From assembly GCF_031755915.1 (NCBI RefSeq), contig NC_083382.1, forward strand, positions 5,518,001-5,582,000: 64,000 nucleotides of DNA. The letters run 5' to 3'. This DNA is from Ziziphus jujuba. Lineage: Eukaryota > Streptophyta > Magnoliopsida > Rosales > Rhamnaceae. A program made the translations under genes and the position numbers. The notes beneath the pieces were generated by a model. The model had not been told where the DNA came from. It worked only from the letters and a program-made list of their open reading frames with translations, and searched no databases. This document shows positions 23,953 through 35,494 of this stretch, in pieces; position 1 is the first letter of the stretch, and every line of letters starts with the position of its first letter.

Positions 23953-24924
23953 ATGGCTCAAATTACCAAGGTTGAGGCTCAAGTAGAGATAAAGTCATCA
24001 ACAGAAAAGTTGTATGGCTTCTTTAAAAACCAAATGGGACGTTTGGTTCAGATGTTCCCTCAAAACTTCAAGAGTTGTGAAATACTTGGAGGTGGTGATG
24101 CAATCACTACTGGCACAATCATGTCCTGGAAATATGACCTTGGTAATTTTAATTAATTAATTAATTAATTATTTATTTTTGTGCATGTGTATAACCTATT
24201 TGGTTCACTTTAGACATAGCTTTTAAATTTGTCAAATATGTTTTTTTTTTTTTTTTTTGGGTACAATTGGTTTATGAAACTAAAGGTCAATGATATTTTT
24301 CTGGTTTTTTTGCCGATTAATGAAGATTTAATTAACTTAAAACTGTATGTTATTTTCCTTTTAATATAGCCTATTAATAATTGTATGATGTAGTACATGA
24401 TTTTTTCAATTAAGAATTCTTCAATTTTTCATTTACTTCTCGAAAATGGAAAGGCCAATCACTAAACTAAACTAATACTATAATAATATAGTATGAAACT
24501 TGATTAGTTAAACATCTAGAGTTAGAATATTGTATGAATATATATATATACACTTTTTTGGGTAAAGTGTATGAATATTCGGTTATATATATTTGACCTT
24601 AGATATTTGTATACAATTATTAGATCGATCTAATATAAAACTGATTGTATGTAAACAGGAAATGGACCAATTTCAGTAAAAGTAAAAGCTGAAGCCATAG
24701 ATGAGGAGAAATCGATTGCGTTTGTAGTTTTTGATGGAGATCTTCTGAAGTTGTACAACACTTTCAACACAAAAATTCATATTTTCAAAGCCAGCAATGG
24801 TAGTGCCCAAGCCAAATGGTCCATTGAATTTGACAGGGCAAACCAAAATGCTCCCAATCCAAATGAGAACTTGGATTTGGCAATTAAGATCTTTAAAGGC
24901 GTCGATGCTTACCTTTTACAATAA
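23953..24924 (+). CDS. MLP-like protein (Bet v 1 / major latex protein family), gene 4
   Basis: Exons 23953-24142 and 24659-24924; the intron is 24143-24658 (GT…ACAG, phase 1). Exon 2 contains no ATG, so a search for Met-started open frames misses it. The protein is 151 residues, starting MAQITKVEAQVEIKSSTEK, with GGGDAITTG near residue 47 and ending KGVDAYLLQ. Against gene 3 it lacks one Asn in the DEENKSI segment. It also carries one extra T in the codon run after DAYL, so the last residues and the stop differ from gene 3 (LQ-stop against YNN-stop). The change sits at the very C-terminus and the fold should be intact. Inferred role as for the other MLPs. Confidence 0.92.
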
Positions 24925-25197
24925 TTGATTAGAAATTATTAGTACCCTGTTTTGATGTATTTTTATTTAATATATTATTGTAAAAATTAATAACTTTCTT
25001 TATTTGAAAGCCATAATAATATTTTGTGAAATTTTATACATGTTCAGAAAAATATATATATATATATATATTTTGTTTCATGTTTGGAAATATATGTTGC
25101 TCTATTTTTCTAATGTATTAATGATATTGACCTAATGAGGAATAACTATATTTAAATTGGAAAAAAAAAAAGATATATGCGATAAAATTTAGTTATG
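24925..25197. other. 3' flank of MLP gene 4
   Basis: AT-rich and shares short blocks with the 3' flank of gene 3 (TAAAAATTAA, TATGTTGCTCTATT). No further gene before the LTR element. Confidence 0.6.
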
Positions 25198-25202
25198 CCA
25201 AG

Positions 25203-26171
25203 TGTGACGGTCCGCACCTTTGGAATGGCCTAGTGGCATTTTCGTAAATATTTGAAGGTTGGGATCTTCAATCCCGGGCTGTGGGAAGTTCTTAAGAATG
25301 TCACTAGGATGGTGCATATCGAATGGCAGGCCAAGATTCGAAGGTTTGCTAGAGAAAACCCCATTATAATTCCTCGCACAAAGTGATATCTGTGGCTGCC
25401 AGAAAGGAAATGGTTCAATAAGCTCTTTAGAAGGGTGGTCTGTGTCTGGCTCTCCACGGCCCCCAGCTCCGGCTTCGAGCTTGGGCTAAGCGAGCCTCCC
25501 ATGGGCGACGGCAAGCCATGGGGCGGACATAAAGTGCCACGAAGGTGGGCTTATGTCTCCGAGGGACAGGGAGTCCCGAGGACAGTACTGGTAGGCGTTT
25601 TGAGCTGGTATTGCATGTCATTCCTGTGTCAGAGGCTGAGTGTAGCATTCGCTATGCCGTTTTCTATCGGCTATGCCAAGAACACACGTAGGTCTTTGTT
25701 ACAAGGTTGTGGCAAATGTGCCAATGAGCGGGGGCTCGGGTTCTGCCTCGCTCAAGTAGGTCGGAAGCTAAATAGGCACGGACGGGGCGACACCGTGCCA
25801 TCGGGTGACATTCGTATGTGGGCTTCCGATCTTGTGTTGCTACCTTGGGTGGCATGTTGGCACGATGCTAGCGTGCATGCTCCTGGGTCGGATGCTATTC
25901 GAGATGTGCATGGACCAAGGCCCGAGTGGAGAGATGGGTTGCTGGCTAGATCTTGGCACAAGATTGAGTAACAAGCTACCGAGTGAGCGTGAGGCCATCG
26001 GGCTAGCTTGCTGAGCGGCATGAGCCATGATGATTATGGGAACCTCAGGAACGTATAATTGGTATCAGATGGGCCGCTATATGAACTCGGATAGTGAAAA
26101 GGCTAGCCATGACTAGAGAGTTTTGGCGCCGCACGGTCTATTTCCGCTGCATAAAATGTAGGACCGTGACA
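25203..26171 (+). repeat. 5' LTR of the non-autonomous element
   Basis: Starts TGTGACGGTCCGCACC and ends ATGTAGGACCGTGACA. It is GC-richer than its surroundings, so many chance open frames appear on both strands; identical or near-identical frames recur in the 3' LTR and are not genes. A second PBS-like TTGGTATCAGA occurs inside the LTR at about 26060. Confidence 0.93.
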
Positions 26172-26173
26172 GT

Positions 26174-26185
26174 TGGTATCAGAAC
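26174..26185 (+). other. Primer-binding site, initiator tRNA-Met type
   Basis: TGGTATCAGAAC starts two bases after the LTR end. It matches the usual plant TGGTATCAGAGC site with one change. Confidence 0.85.
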
Positions 26186-28824
26186 TCAGTTTGTCCTGCA
26201 ATAGGCGAGCCGAGGAACGGATGATATTGGTTGGTGATGCTTGGATCCGTAGAACCCCGATGCTACTGTGAAAGGGGCATTCTTGCATGGTGCGTGGGTA
26301 GTTATGGCGGCATGCTCAACTTGAATATGATGTGGGGATGTTCACCAAACGAGTACCAGTGTGCGATACAAATACACTTTAACTGGATGCTCGAGCAGCG
26401 AGGCAAATGCGAAGTTCTTGAATGGGACAAGCATTTGGAATAAGTGATTGGTGCTCATAAAGGAATTCATGCATTGTTAAATGAGAGTACAAGCCGTAAG
26501 TAGTACAATTCTCTTGGATAGTTGAAGGCTTGTCAGCCATGTGTTTCTTTGGGGTATTGGTCTCAAGAATTACAGAAAATACCAAAAATAGATCCATTTT
26601 GACCAAGAGTCTTGACGGCCACAAAGAGTGGGGAAGAAAGAACAAGCCAGTTCGGCTGGGTGGCAGAGACCACTTTTGTCCAAGAGAAAAGACAACCTTG
26701 TCGAAGTGAATGAGAAGTCAAGACGAGTGGGTGCAGGGGTGTATGTTTTGAGGGAGACTCTCGTTGAGCATCATTGAATAATGGGGCCATCAGGGCCAAA
26801 GTTTAGACGCCATTAAGGCACAAGTACAGGCGAGAATTGGAGATTAGGCCAAAAAGGCCAAGAATCGTGCATGCCATGAAGGCATGATGGTGGGCATGAA
26901 CTCAAGAGATCAGGCCGGCGGGGCCAAAACTATGGTTGCCACAAAGGCACCAAATGCGAGCAACATAGCAGATAAGGCCGAGAGGGCCAAGGGACTGCCA
27001 AAGAAAAGGTAGAGAGCAAGAGACGATGACAACAAGGCATGAAGGCCGAATGTTGGAATGCCGTGGAGGCACGAGCTTCAGAGGAAGCACAACTGGACCA
27101 CAGAGCTTGGGTAGCCTCAGAAATATTGGTGCACATGGGCACAAAATGTCGATTGTGGAGGCAAAGGACTTCAATAGAAGCAACAGCCTCGAGGGCATGG
27201 TGGTCAGTGCCATGAGGGCGCGAGACTCTAGTGCGAGTCCATAAGGAAGCCAAAGTCAGCCGGTTCGGTGAGAGAGTAAACGTTTGCTTGGGTGGAATTC
27301 GGACGAGCGCTGGAGGTAGGCGTCGAAGGCATAAAGTGGGGGAGTGTTCATTGCGTGGACACCCTACACCTTGGGCATAAAGAAGTGGCGGTTTTGGAAG
27401 CCTAAATACGAGTTAGGCAGCGTGCTCTGAAGCAAAAGTCTGGTTTAAGAAGTTCGTGAGGGACGATTCCTTATCCTTAAATCTTTTAGCCAGAATTGGA
27501 TGGAGCCAAAAGTAGACCCATGATCAAGTAGCCTTGTGGAGTTGAAAGCCATTTGTGGAGGGATAAGGGCCAGACAACGATGAATCCAGAGAAACCCAGA
27601 ACCTCACAAAAGTGAAGCGCCAAAAAGACGTATGTAAGCATGGAAAGGGAAAGGACTGTGAAGGAAAGTCTCAGCGGAGACCAACAAAATGTCCTTATAT
27701 GACCAAGAGGGTCAAATTTGAGTGTGGTATATTGCCGGAGGGCAAGATTTGGGTTCAAGAAGGAACCTTGGATGCGTGTAGCATTGTAAATTTGCCAGAG
27801 GGCAAAACTGGCTCAGAGGAGGAGCCGAGATACAAAAGTGAGCAAGATTGAGGCAAAAAACTAAGGAAAGGACTTAGTTCAAGGTGACACTAGGTGTCAA
27901 CAGCCGAAATAAGGGGGTCGTAGAAGAGAGGACCTCCATTCAAGATGTGGTAACTCGTCTAGTAGAGGATGCCACTTGCGTAGGAAATTGGTGTTGGAAG
28001 CCACAGGAATAAATGCACATTTGAAGGATGTTGTGCATCAATTTGCCATTGGAGAAGGCAAAGCTAGCTTGAGAATTGCTAGCACATCACCATCAAGAAG
28101 ATGGAAATTTGAGCGCGGGAACAAGAGCTAAGAAGGGAAACTTAGCTCGTCACGGCAACAGAGTGCCGAGGAAGCATGAAGTGGAGTTCAAGAGAGAGGA
28201 GAACTACCACATGAAGAACTCTCGAGTTTGGGTACCGTTGGGACAGTTGACGTAGGGGCAACACCTGAGAGGAGACGGTGTGCTCGATGAGAGGGTCAAT
28301 GTCACCATCGGATTATTTGATAGAGTTCAGTCCACGAGAGGACCTTGAAGGCAAGAGAGTGCCTTACTTTGGAGCTCGGGAAGCTATTCGTCCAAGAAGG
28401 GACACGAAGTTGGCTAGAGTGATGCCAACAAGTGAAGAGAGCATTTGTCCAAGGGGGACATGAGTCTGGCTAGGGTGCCAACGAGAGATACAAGAGGCAG
28501 AATTCGTCCGAGGGGGACATTATCTGCTTATGGAGCTGAAAGTGCAGGGCGAAGCACTAATATATGCATAAGGAGGTGCACGTTTTGAGGAAAGCTTGAG
28601 TTTGGGTGAACGCATGCAATAGGTCCTTGGCCAAGTCCAAGAGTGGGCGCACGAAGGTCGTCATAGAGGTGATTCTACAGAGGTAGAGGGATGAAGTATG
28701 CAGGATCTTGAGTTTGAGCTGGAAGAGCTTATGTGGATGAAAGGTGTTGTGTGGAGTGCAGGAGTCTTGAGGATAGCCAGCGGGCATGTTGATGAGGGCA
28801 TTGACATAATGAAGTGGGGGAGGA
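26186..28824. other. Non-coding interior of the LTR element, rich in short hairpins and degenerate repeats
   Basis: No retroviral-type domain is found in any frame. From about 26785 to 27100 a degenerate unit of about 55-65 bp recurs (AGGCC-N5-GGCCAA followed by GCC-N4-GGCA). From about 28385 to 28525 another unit recurs (TCGTCCAAGAAGGGACA, TTGTCCAAGGGGGACA, TCGTCCGAGGGGGACA). Many of these are small perfect stems with 3-5-nt loops (GTCC…GGAC, TTGCC…GGCAA). The purine tract before the 3' LTR is at about 28811-28824. Confidence 0.75.
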
Positions 28825-29793
28825 TGTGACGGTCTGCACCTTTGGAATGGCCTAGTGGCATTTTCGTAAATATTTGAAGGTTGGGATCTTCAATCCCGAG
28901 CTGTGGGAAGTTCTTAAGAATGTCACTAGGATGGTGCATATCGAATGGCAGGCCAAGATTCGAAGGTTTTCTAGAGAAAATCCCATTATGATTCCTCGCA
29001 CAAAGTGATATCTGTGGCTGCCAGAAAAGAAATGGCTCAATAAGCTCTTTAAGGGGGTGGTCCGTGTCTGGCTCTCCACGGCCCCCGGCTCCGGCTTCGA
29101 GCTTGGGCTAAGCGAGCCTCCCATGGGCGACGGCAAGCCATGGGGCGGACATAAAGCGCCACGAAGGTGGGCTTATGTCTCCGAGGGACAGGGAGTCCCG
29201 AGGACAGTACCGGTAAGCGCTTTTAGCTGGTATTGCACGTCACTCCTGTGTTAGAGGTTGAGTGTAGCATTCGCTATGCCGTTTTCTATCGGCTATGCCA
29301 AGAACACACGTAGGCCTTTGTTACAAGGTTGTGGCAAATGTGCCAATGAGCGGGGGCTCGGGTTCTGCCTCGCTCAAGTAGGTCGGAAGCTAAATAGGCA
29401 CGGACGGGACGACACCGTGCCATCGGGTGACATTCGTATGTGGGCTTCCGATCTTGTGTTGCTACCTTGGGTGGCATGTTGGCACGATGCTGGCGTGCAT
29501 GCTCCTGGGTCGGATGCTATTCGAGATGTGCATGGACCAAGGCCCGAGTGGAGAGATGGGTTGCTGGCTAGATCTTGGCACTAGATTGAGTAACAAGCTA
29601 CCGAGTGAGCGTGAGGCCATCGGACTAGCTTGCTGAGCGGCATGAGCCATGATGATTATGGGAACCTCAGGAACGTATAATTGGTATCAGATGGGTCGCT
29701 ATATGAACTCGGATAGTGAAAAGGCTAGCCATGACTAGAGAGTCTTGGCACCGCACGGTCTATTTCCGCTGCATAAAATGTAGGACCGTGACA
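28825..29793 (+). repeat. 3' LTR of the non-autonomous element
   Basis: Direct copy of 25203-26171 with the same length and ends. Confidence 0.93.
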
Positions 29794-29798
29794 CCAGG

Positions 29799-30895
29799 CA
29801 TGGGCATCTCCTTAATAGATTAGGCAAAGCTTAGATAAGTATGATCCCTACTAAAATTATCTTTCAAGAAATTATTCGGTAGGACAGGATTTAGCACCTT
29901 AACTATAAGTCTATCCAATTAAAGATTGCCGATTCATTAAAATTTAACACTTTATCTATATATATATATATATATATATAATCAATTTAAAATTGATAAT
30001 TTTTTAGTAGCGGAACAATTTAATTAATTCTAGCATGTTTAACTTATATATTAATATATCCAATTTCCTTGTAAGGAATACTCTTGTTTTAACTTAAATA
30101 TTTTTAAAAGACAATTACACAAAAAAATAAAAAATAAAAATGTTTCACCAATAATTAAAAAAAAAAAAACATGTAAACATATAAACATATATTAGAAAAT
30201 TTATTTTGCATAACAAAAATAAAATTAACTTGGGCATTATATATCATACAAAAAGTTCAAGTATTATACAAAGCAACATATATTTTACACATGCAACATA
30301 TAATTTTATATGTTTTCTTATGACTCTTTTTTTGTTGTTAATGTGACTGTTTCTTTATTAGAGTGTAGATTTTTTTGGATAGCAAAATGTTTAGATTGAT
30401 TACGTGGATATTATGATGTGTTGTAAATTATATTCTTTATGGAAATGGCAAACCAATTTGAGGAATTTCTGGCCAAATTAAAAATTATTTTCTAATTTTT
30501 TTTTTTCCTTAATGAATTGTCATTCTTCAATTGGACGGATCTATAATTGAGGTGTAGACCTATCCTACCAAATAATTCATGTATATCAATTTGCTCCCAA
30601 GGAACAGATTAGTCCACCGGCGATAATCTCATGTTGTGGGCTCAAGATGTGGTCACAAAATTTCTCCTCTCCATATTATCAAAAGAAAAAAAAAAATGTA
30701 TTTTATTATTATAAATTAAAATACTAAATTAAGAAAGAATATCATGTGAAATTAATGATACTACTCCGACCGATTACTCTACAAACTGAACATGAATATG
30801 AAACTAATTAATGTAATATCAGTCATCGTAGCAATAAGCTCAAATTAAAACTATGATCACAGTCGAGTTTAATAAGCTTAATTAAGATATTGAAA
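29799..30895. other. Intergenic, AT-rich; 3' flank of UFD1-like gene A
   Basis: No gene. It contains a (TA)n tract at about 29958-29981. The last 150 bp (from about 30745) share sequence with the 3' flank of the UFD1 pseudogene at 20818-20935. Confidence 0.6.
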
Positions 30896-31777
30896 TCATT
30901 CTGCCAATCTATAACTTTTTCCAGTGAATGCCTGAAAACCCTTTTCTTCCTTATTCTTCTCCATTGTTCTTCCTTTCTTATCCTCTTTCCTCGATTCAAC
31001 TTCCGATGGCTTTCCGACATTGGAGGAGCCAATCACAACCTTCCTTTTCCGACCAACACTACTCTGTCTACATTCTTCAGCGGCAGAAACAGAGGTTGAA
31101 ACAGGGGACCCATCCAAGCGCTTTGCTAAACCAGTGAATGGTCTGAACTTTGGTTCCTCATCATCAGCTACTACTACTTTTTCAATATTCTTGGCGGCTG
31201 GTTTTTTTTCTTCGGGCTCTTTATAGTCCAAAGGAGGAGCAAAATCAACCTCACAATCAGTCTCAATAATACTAATCGCCGCCTCCGGCTTCGTCTCCAA
31301 AACATCAATGTAAAACTTCTTTCCCTCATACATGATCATGATGGTATCTCCAGCAGACAAACAAGAAAACCCTCTCAAAGTCCTTTCCAATACGGCTTTC
31401 GGGTCCGAAAGCCGTATGAAATCGGTTGCATGAGGCTGCAATTTGATGTAGTTTCCTTTCACCAGATTGACATTCTTGATCATGGCAAGCCCTCCTTGTT
31501 CAAAACCCATGTTGTTCATCATCCAATCCGGCAACAAGATCTCGCCTTCGTCGGAGCTGAACTCCGCGACGCCGCAGTGGGAAACTCGGTCGGTTTTCGG
31601 GTTTCGAAGCTGGAACATCATGGGGTATTGGATCTCCATGCGAGAAAGACGAAGCAATGCTGATTCAGGAAGTATGATCTTGTCACCGCTTTCGAGATGA
31701 GATTTTGTGGAAAAAGATATTGAATAGCAACGATAAGATTGTTGAAAAGATGAGGAACTATGAATCTCGTCGTCCAT
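30896..31777 (-). CDS. UFD1-like protein A (ubiquitin fusion degradation 1 family), intronless
   Basis: 293 residues from the ATG at 31777. An in-frame ATG 14 codons upstream (31819) is less likely, because family members start shortly before the F-x-Q-S-Y-R-C-Y segment (here residues 11-18). The N-terminal Ufd1 domain (about 11-185) keeps LESGDKI, HCGVAEFSSDEGE, LPDWMMNNM, IKLQPHATDF, SCLSAGDTIM and ISIIETDCEVDFAPPLDYKEP. The C-terminal tail is charged, with SHP-like CDC48-binding segments FRPFTGLAKRLDG and FQAFTGKSYRL. UFD1 with NPL4 brings ubiquitinated substrates to CDC48/p97 in the cytosol, nucleus and at the ER. The single open frame suggests an ancestral retrocopy later multiplied by segmental duplication. 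In the first SHP-like segment the second Gly of the F-x-G-x-G pattern is Ala. Confidence 0.9.
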   Translation of the reverse strand: MDDEIHSSSSFQQSYRCYSISFSTKSHLESGDKIILPESALLRLSRMEIQYPMMFQLRNPKTDRVSHCGVAEFSSDEGEILLPDWMMNNMGFEQGGLAMIKNVNLVKGNYIKLQPHATDFIRLSDPKAVLERTLRGFSCLSAGDTIMIMYEGKKFYIDVLETKPEAAISIIETDCEVDFAPPLDYKEPEEKKPAAKNIEKVVVADDEEPKFRPFTGLAKRLDGSPVSTSVSAAEECRQSSVGRKRKVVIGSSNVGKPSEVESRKEDKKGRTMEKNKEEKGFQAFTGKSYRLAE

Positions 31778-31888
31778 GTTGTTTGTAAGTGCTTCTATGA
31801 ACACGATTGAGAGTCTCAAAAAAATAAGGTTGCAGAGAATATATAATATGAAGAAAATAGAGTTGTAATGTCAAGTAGAGAGTGTTAG

Positions 31889-31896
31889 TATTTATA
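31889..31896 (-). promoter_or_regulatory. Candidate TATA box of UFD1-like gene A
   Basis: On the minus strand TATAAATA lies about 112-119 bp upstream of the ATG at 31777. Confidence 0.45.
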
Positions 31897-32233
31897 TTTT
31901 TGTTTAGATAAATATACTAGAGAAGCAGTGGAGTTATACTTGGTTTAGGTAAATCTATTTGCTTGGTTTAGGTAAATCTATTTGCTTGTTTCTTGGTTCT
32001 GATTTGGAAAGTAAGCAAATTTTTATTTTATTTTAATTTTTTTTTTTTGGGGTCATAAATGTTAAACGCGTTTTCTTCCTTCTAGAAGGGAGACCTAACA
32101 AAATAAATTTAAATACACAAAAGGGGAAAAATTAAAAAGAATTTTAATTTAGGTCATTGTTTAACTAAACTTGATTTTGAAGTAAACACGCATTCTCAAG
32201 TTCAGCAGCTAAAACTTTGTTACTTCAAATAAT

Positions 32234-32329
<96 letters not shown>

Positions 32330-32700
32330 GGTGTCCATTTATAAATATCAACCAATACACTATCCTATTCAACTCAAAATAATAATAATAATAATAATAA
32401 TCAGTACATGATCGTTTTAAGGCCTAATTTCATATTTGTTGAAAACTACAATAAGTTTATACATGGCCTAATTCTTGACCATTAAGTAATTTCGATATGC
32501 TACAAGGATATAAAATAAGCACCACAACATACTAAATTACAAAGGAGGGTAAATAAGAAAGCATACCAAAGTACAAGTAAATTAGATATAGCCTGTTTCT
32601 ATATAATGCTTCTAAAGAAACCGACAGAAGCAAAGACTTTGTTGTAAGTCTCTGCTTTAAAGTGATTATGGCATTATTTGACAAGGTGGAAGAAGACAGT
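31897..32700. other. Intergenic between UFD1-like A and CAR A, with a long (TA)n tract
   Basis: The region contains two near copies of GGTTTAGGTAAATCTATTTGCTTG (about 31953-31995) and a TA dinucleotide run of about 76 bp (32240-32315). The rest is the 3' side of the CAR A gene. Confidence 0.6.
32240..32315. repeat. (TA)n microsatellite, about 76 bp
   Basis: An almost pure TA dinucleotide run preceded by (AAT)n; an (AAT)n run follows at about 32379-32400. Confidence 0.9.
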
Positions 32701-34222
32701 CTATATGCCTCTGGATCCAGGAATATCAATCCATTGCAATTGGAGTTCCACTTCACCACTCTCCACATTTCTCAGTCTCAGAACCAAGTTCTGCACCAGC
32801 TTTCCATTTTCCCAAACAATGTGGCTCTCTTCAGCCAAGCAGTTTTGCCTGTCCGGTTGTATTTTCGAAATTATGGTTCCGCTAGGGAGGTTTCCCAGAC
32901 GCATACGTAGAGCTTCGACGAAAGGGCCAATCTCAAACTCAGCATCACCCATTTTGTCATCCAAACTAAATGTGTCTTTGTCATACACAAACTGCAAAAA
33001 CAATTGAATGGAGAATATATATATCAGCAAAAAACACACTAAAAGTGAAGGATATTTTTAATGTTGGAGTGGCAATTGGAACTTACCAAATGAACTGGAA
33101 GTTTTGGATCTGAAATTGAAAGGGTTAAATCTTCATTCCATTCAGGATTTAGAGATCTATTCACTACTCTAGTCTTCAACTTCTGCATCACGCAATAAAT
33201 TTGGAAAACACAAATTAAAAAATTACCATAGAAAGCTACAACTATTCAAATTCAACACCTAATCCATATCACCCACTGCTGTACAACCAAGTCAACTCCC
33301 ATGTACAGCCACATCTTCTTGACTTACTTTTTCTCTGTTACTTTTTTGGTAAACTGGGTTTCAAAGATCATATGCAACCATTATGAAAAGTTATACCTCT
33401 AATTGAAAGTTTCTACAGTTGGGCTAATCATCGTGACAAGGTATACCTCTAATCGAAAGAGATAAAGAATATACAAAATTCAACCCCAAAAAAAGAAAAA
33501 CGAAGAATATGCAAAATCTCATGGTTCAAAATACAAGAGAAAGAGCTTCATTTTTTTCCTTTTTTTTTTTTTTTTTTTTTTTCACCTTCCTTTTGCTGAG
33601 TCTTTTATGACCCGGTAACGCTAGTACTCAACATGCAACCGATGTATACTTTCTTTTTATTAGAAAAGCAGAGGGATATGAAGGAATTACACAGATTTTC
33701 CATTTTCTCAAGTTGGTTTTCTGAAGCTTGAACTGCCATGAAGTAAAGAACTATGAACATGGCTGAAAAAAAAAAAAATAGTGGAAACAATAATAACTAC
33801 TTGTGATTTCCATGGAAACCAGTTGGTTCAAACTAGTGATGAAAAGGGAGAGAAACAGAGAGATCAAAGGAAAAAATATGCAACTATGGTAAAATCCAAG
33901 TGAAAACCCAAGAATGCTGTCCTCAAAATGTCATGAGTCTCTAAAAACAAATATTAAAACTTGACCGAACAAGTCATACATCGAAGCAAACCAAAATCCA
34001 CATCTAAAATTTCAGAATTCAAAACCAATATAAAACATCAAAACCCAGAAGCCCAAATAATTCAAAATAATAATAATAATGAATTAAAAAAAAAAATCAA
34101 AATACCTGTTTGCCCATTTTGATGACAATATAAGGATCACTGCTTGTGCATCCGACATCTCTAATAGCAAGGTTGACCCCTCTGTGAACATGAATTCTGA
34201 GAAGACCCATGAGGTTCTCCAT
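32701..34222 (-). CDS. CAR A: C2-domain ABA-related protein
   Basis: Three exons on the minus strand: 34106-34222, 33087-33182 and 32701-32991, with GT-AG phase-0 introns of 923 and 95 bp. The protein is 167 residues, usual for CARs. It is a single C2 domain: MENLMGLLRIHVHRGVNLAIRDV (exon 1), NPEWNEDLTL (exon 2), then FVYDKDTFSLDDKMGDAEFEIGPF and the CAR-specific NCLAEES and GEVELQLQW segments. The Asp residues of calcium loops 1 and 3 (RDV, SSDPY, YDKD) are present. Family role: calcium-dependent binding to membrane phospholipid and recruitment of PYR/PYL ABA receptors. Odd: loop 1 carries two extra residues (GCTSSDPY against RSSDPY in CAR B) from an in-frame 6-nt insertion. Confidence 0.93.
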
Positions 34223-35180
34223 GAAAACAGAGGTTTGGTTCTTAGTTCTTACCCAAATCAAAGAAAAAGAAAGAAAGTATAAGTAAGAATATCTGGAGGA
34301 TTATACAAAAACAAGTTTCGGGTATTGGGGGAAGACAAAGATCTCAAAGTGGACAAAGTAATAGTCCAAGTTTGATAGCAACGCGTACACCTGTTTGAAA
34401 TGTCCCATCAAATAACTTTTACAGTTTATAATTATAAAAAATTAATACTGTAAAATTACAGTAATACCCTCCAATAAATTATTTTATTTTCAGTTCTATC
34501 GCAATCAATATCATTTTTTTCCCCTGGAGAGTTTAATTCATTAAGTAAAAATTACAAGAAATAAATTTAATTGTCAGATATAATCAGTATTAATTTTTAC
34601 AAAATAATAATAAACTAAAAAGGCCAAAATTAAATATATATTAAGAAAAAAAAAGTCACCATATGAAATAAGTTGACAACAAATACAATATGGTTTATAT
34701 ATATCCTTTATATTTTATTAACCGTGCCTTAGCAGGTCTTTTATATTCAATGTCAAAAGGCTATTGAAATAAAATATCATATTGTTCACTCGATGATTGT
34801 GGAATACAATAATTAATTATAACGTGTTTCTCTAAATTAATGGATTGTATGACATATTACCTTTTTTCTTATTTTATATTATTTGTGAATTGACTTTATT
34901 ATTATTATTTTATTTCGTATGACAAAAGAAAGTTTGTTGAAAATATGTTATTTTTTTTTTTATCATTTATAATAGTTCCTTATCCCGGTCCCATTTATTT
35001 AAACGTATTGTTTATTGACTTCACGATTTATTGTTTTATTACAAAGTGTTTATTTCAACAATGTAATAATATCTGTGAAATAATACCCTTTTCTATATAC
35101 AATATATATATAATTAAAGTTAAGCTTCTTTAATCATGAATTATGATTTTTACTAGTAACTATAGATTTTTCTCGAAGAG

Positions 35181-35227
<47 letters not shown>

Positions 35228-35494
35228 TTGAATTGCAGGAAGCCCACAGAGAGTAGTAATTATAGTGGTTTGTGGTTTGTAAATATTATAACAAGTTCAA
35301 TCACTCTTTCATAATCTAGTGTTAGCTGAAGGTAATCATTGGGTATTTCTAATAAATTAAGCTCTATATATAACTATCAAAACAGAAATAGGACTTAAAA
35401 CACTAAATCCAACTTTCTATTTGCCGTTTGGAATTTCCCAAAACCATATTAGGAAACGTCATTCCTAATCCTAACCAAATACAAAGTCTCCTCC
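34223..35494. other. Divergent intergenic region between CAR A (-) and UFD1-like B (+)
   Basis: AT-rich with no gene recognised. It should hold the promoters of both genes. A (TA)n tract lies at about 35184-35222. Confidence 0.6.

Larger units (their letters stand above)
25203..29793. mobile_element. Non-autonomous LTR retrotransposon (LARD-like), 4.6 kb
   Basis: Two direct LTRs of equal length (969 bp) lie at 25203-26171 and 28825-29793. They begin TGTGACGGTC and end GACCGTGACA, so the termini are themselves 10-bp inverted repeats. A tRNA-iMet-type primer-binding site follows the 5' LTR after 2 nt (26174-26185), and a purine tract (GAAGTGGGGGAGGA) directly precedes the 3' LTR. Flanks are CCAAG (25198-25202) and CCAGG (29794-29798), a 5-bp duplication with one change. 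The 2.65-kb interior has no gag, protease, integrase or RT. By eye the LTRs differ at about 30 sites, mostly transitions, so the insertion is not very recent. Confidence 0.93.

Noticed and set aside
25435..25971. 178-codon open frame on the plus strand, with overlapping frames on the minus strand
   Set aside because: It lies wholly inside the 5' LTR of the non-autonomous element. Corresponding but interrupted frames recur in the 3' LTR (29057-29584). GC-rich LTR sequence gives chance open frames; no domain is visible.
26902..27253. Two overlapping open frames of just over 100 codons on the minus strand inside the LTR element
   Set aside because: They run through degenerate repeats and hairpins, opposite to the element's strand, and show no gag or pol motif.
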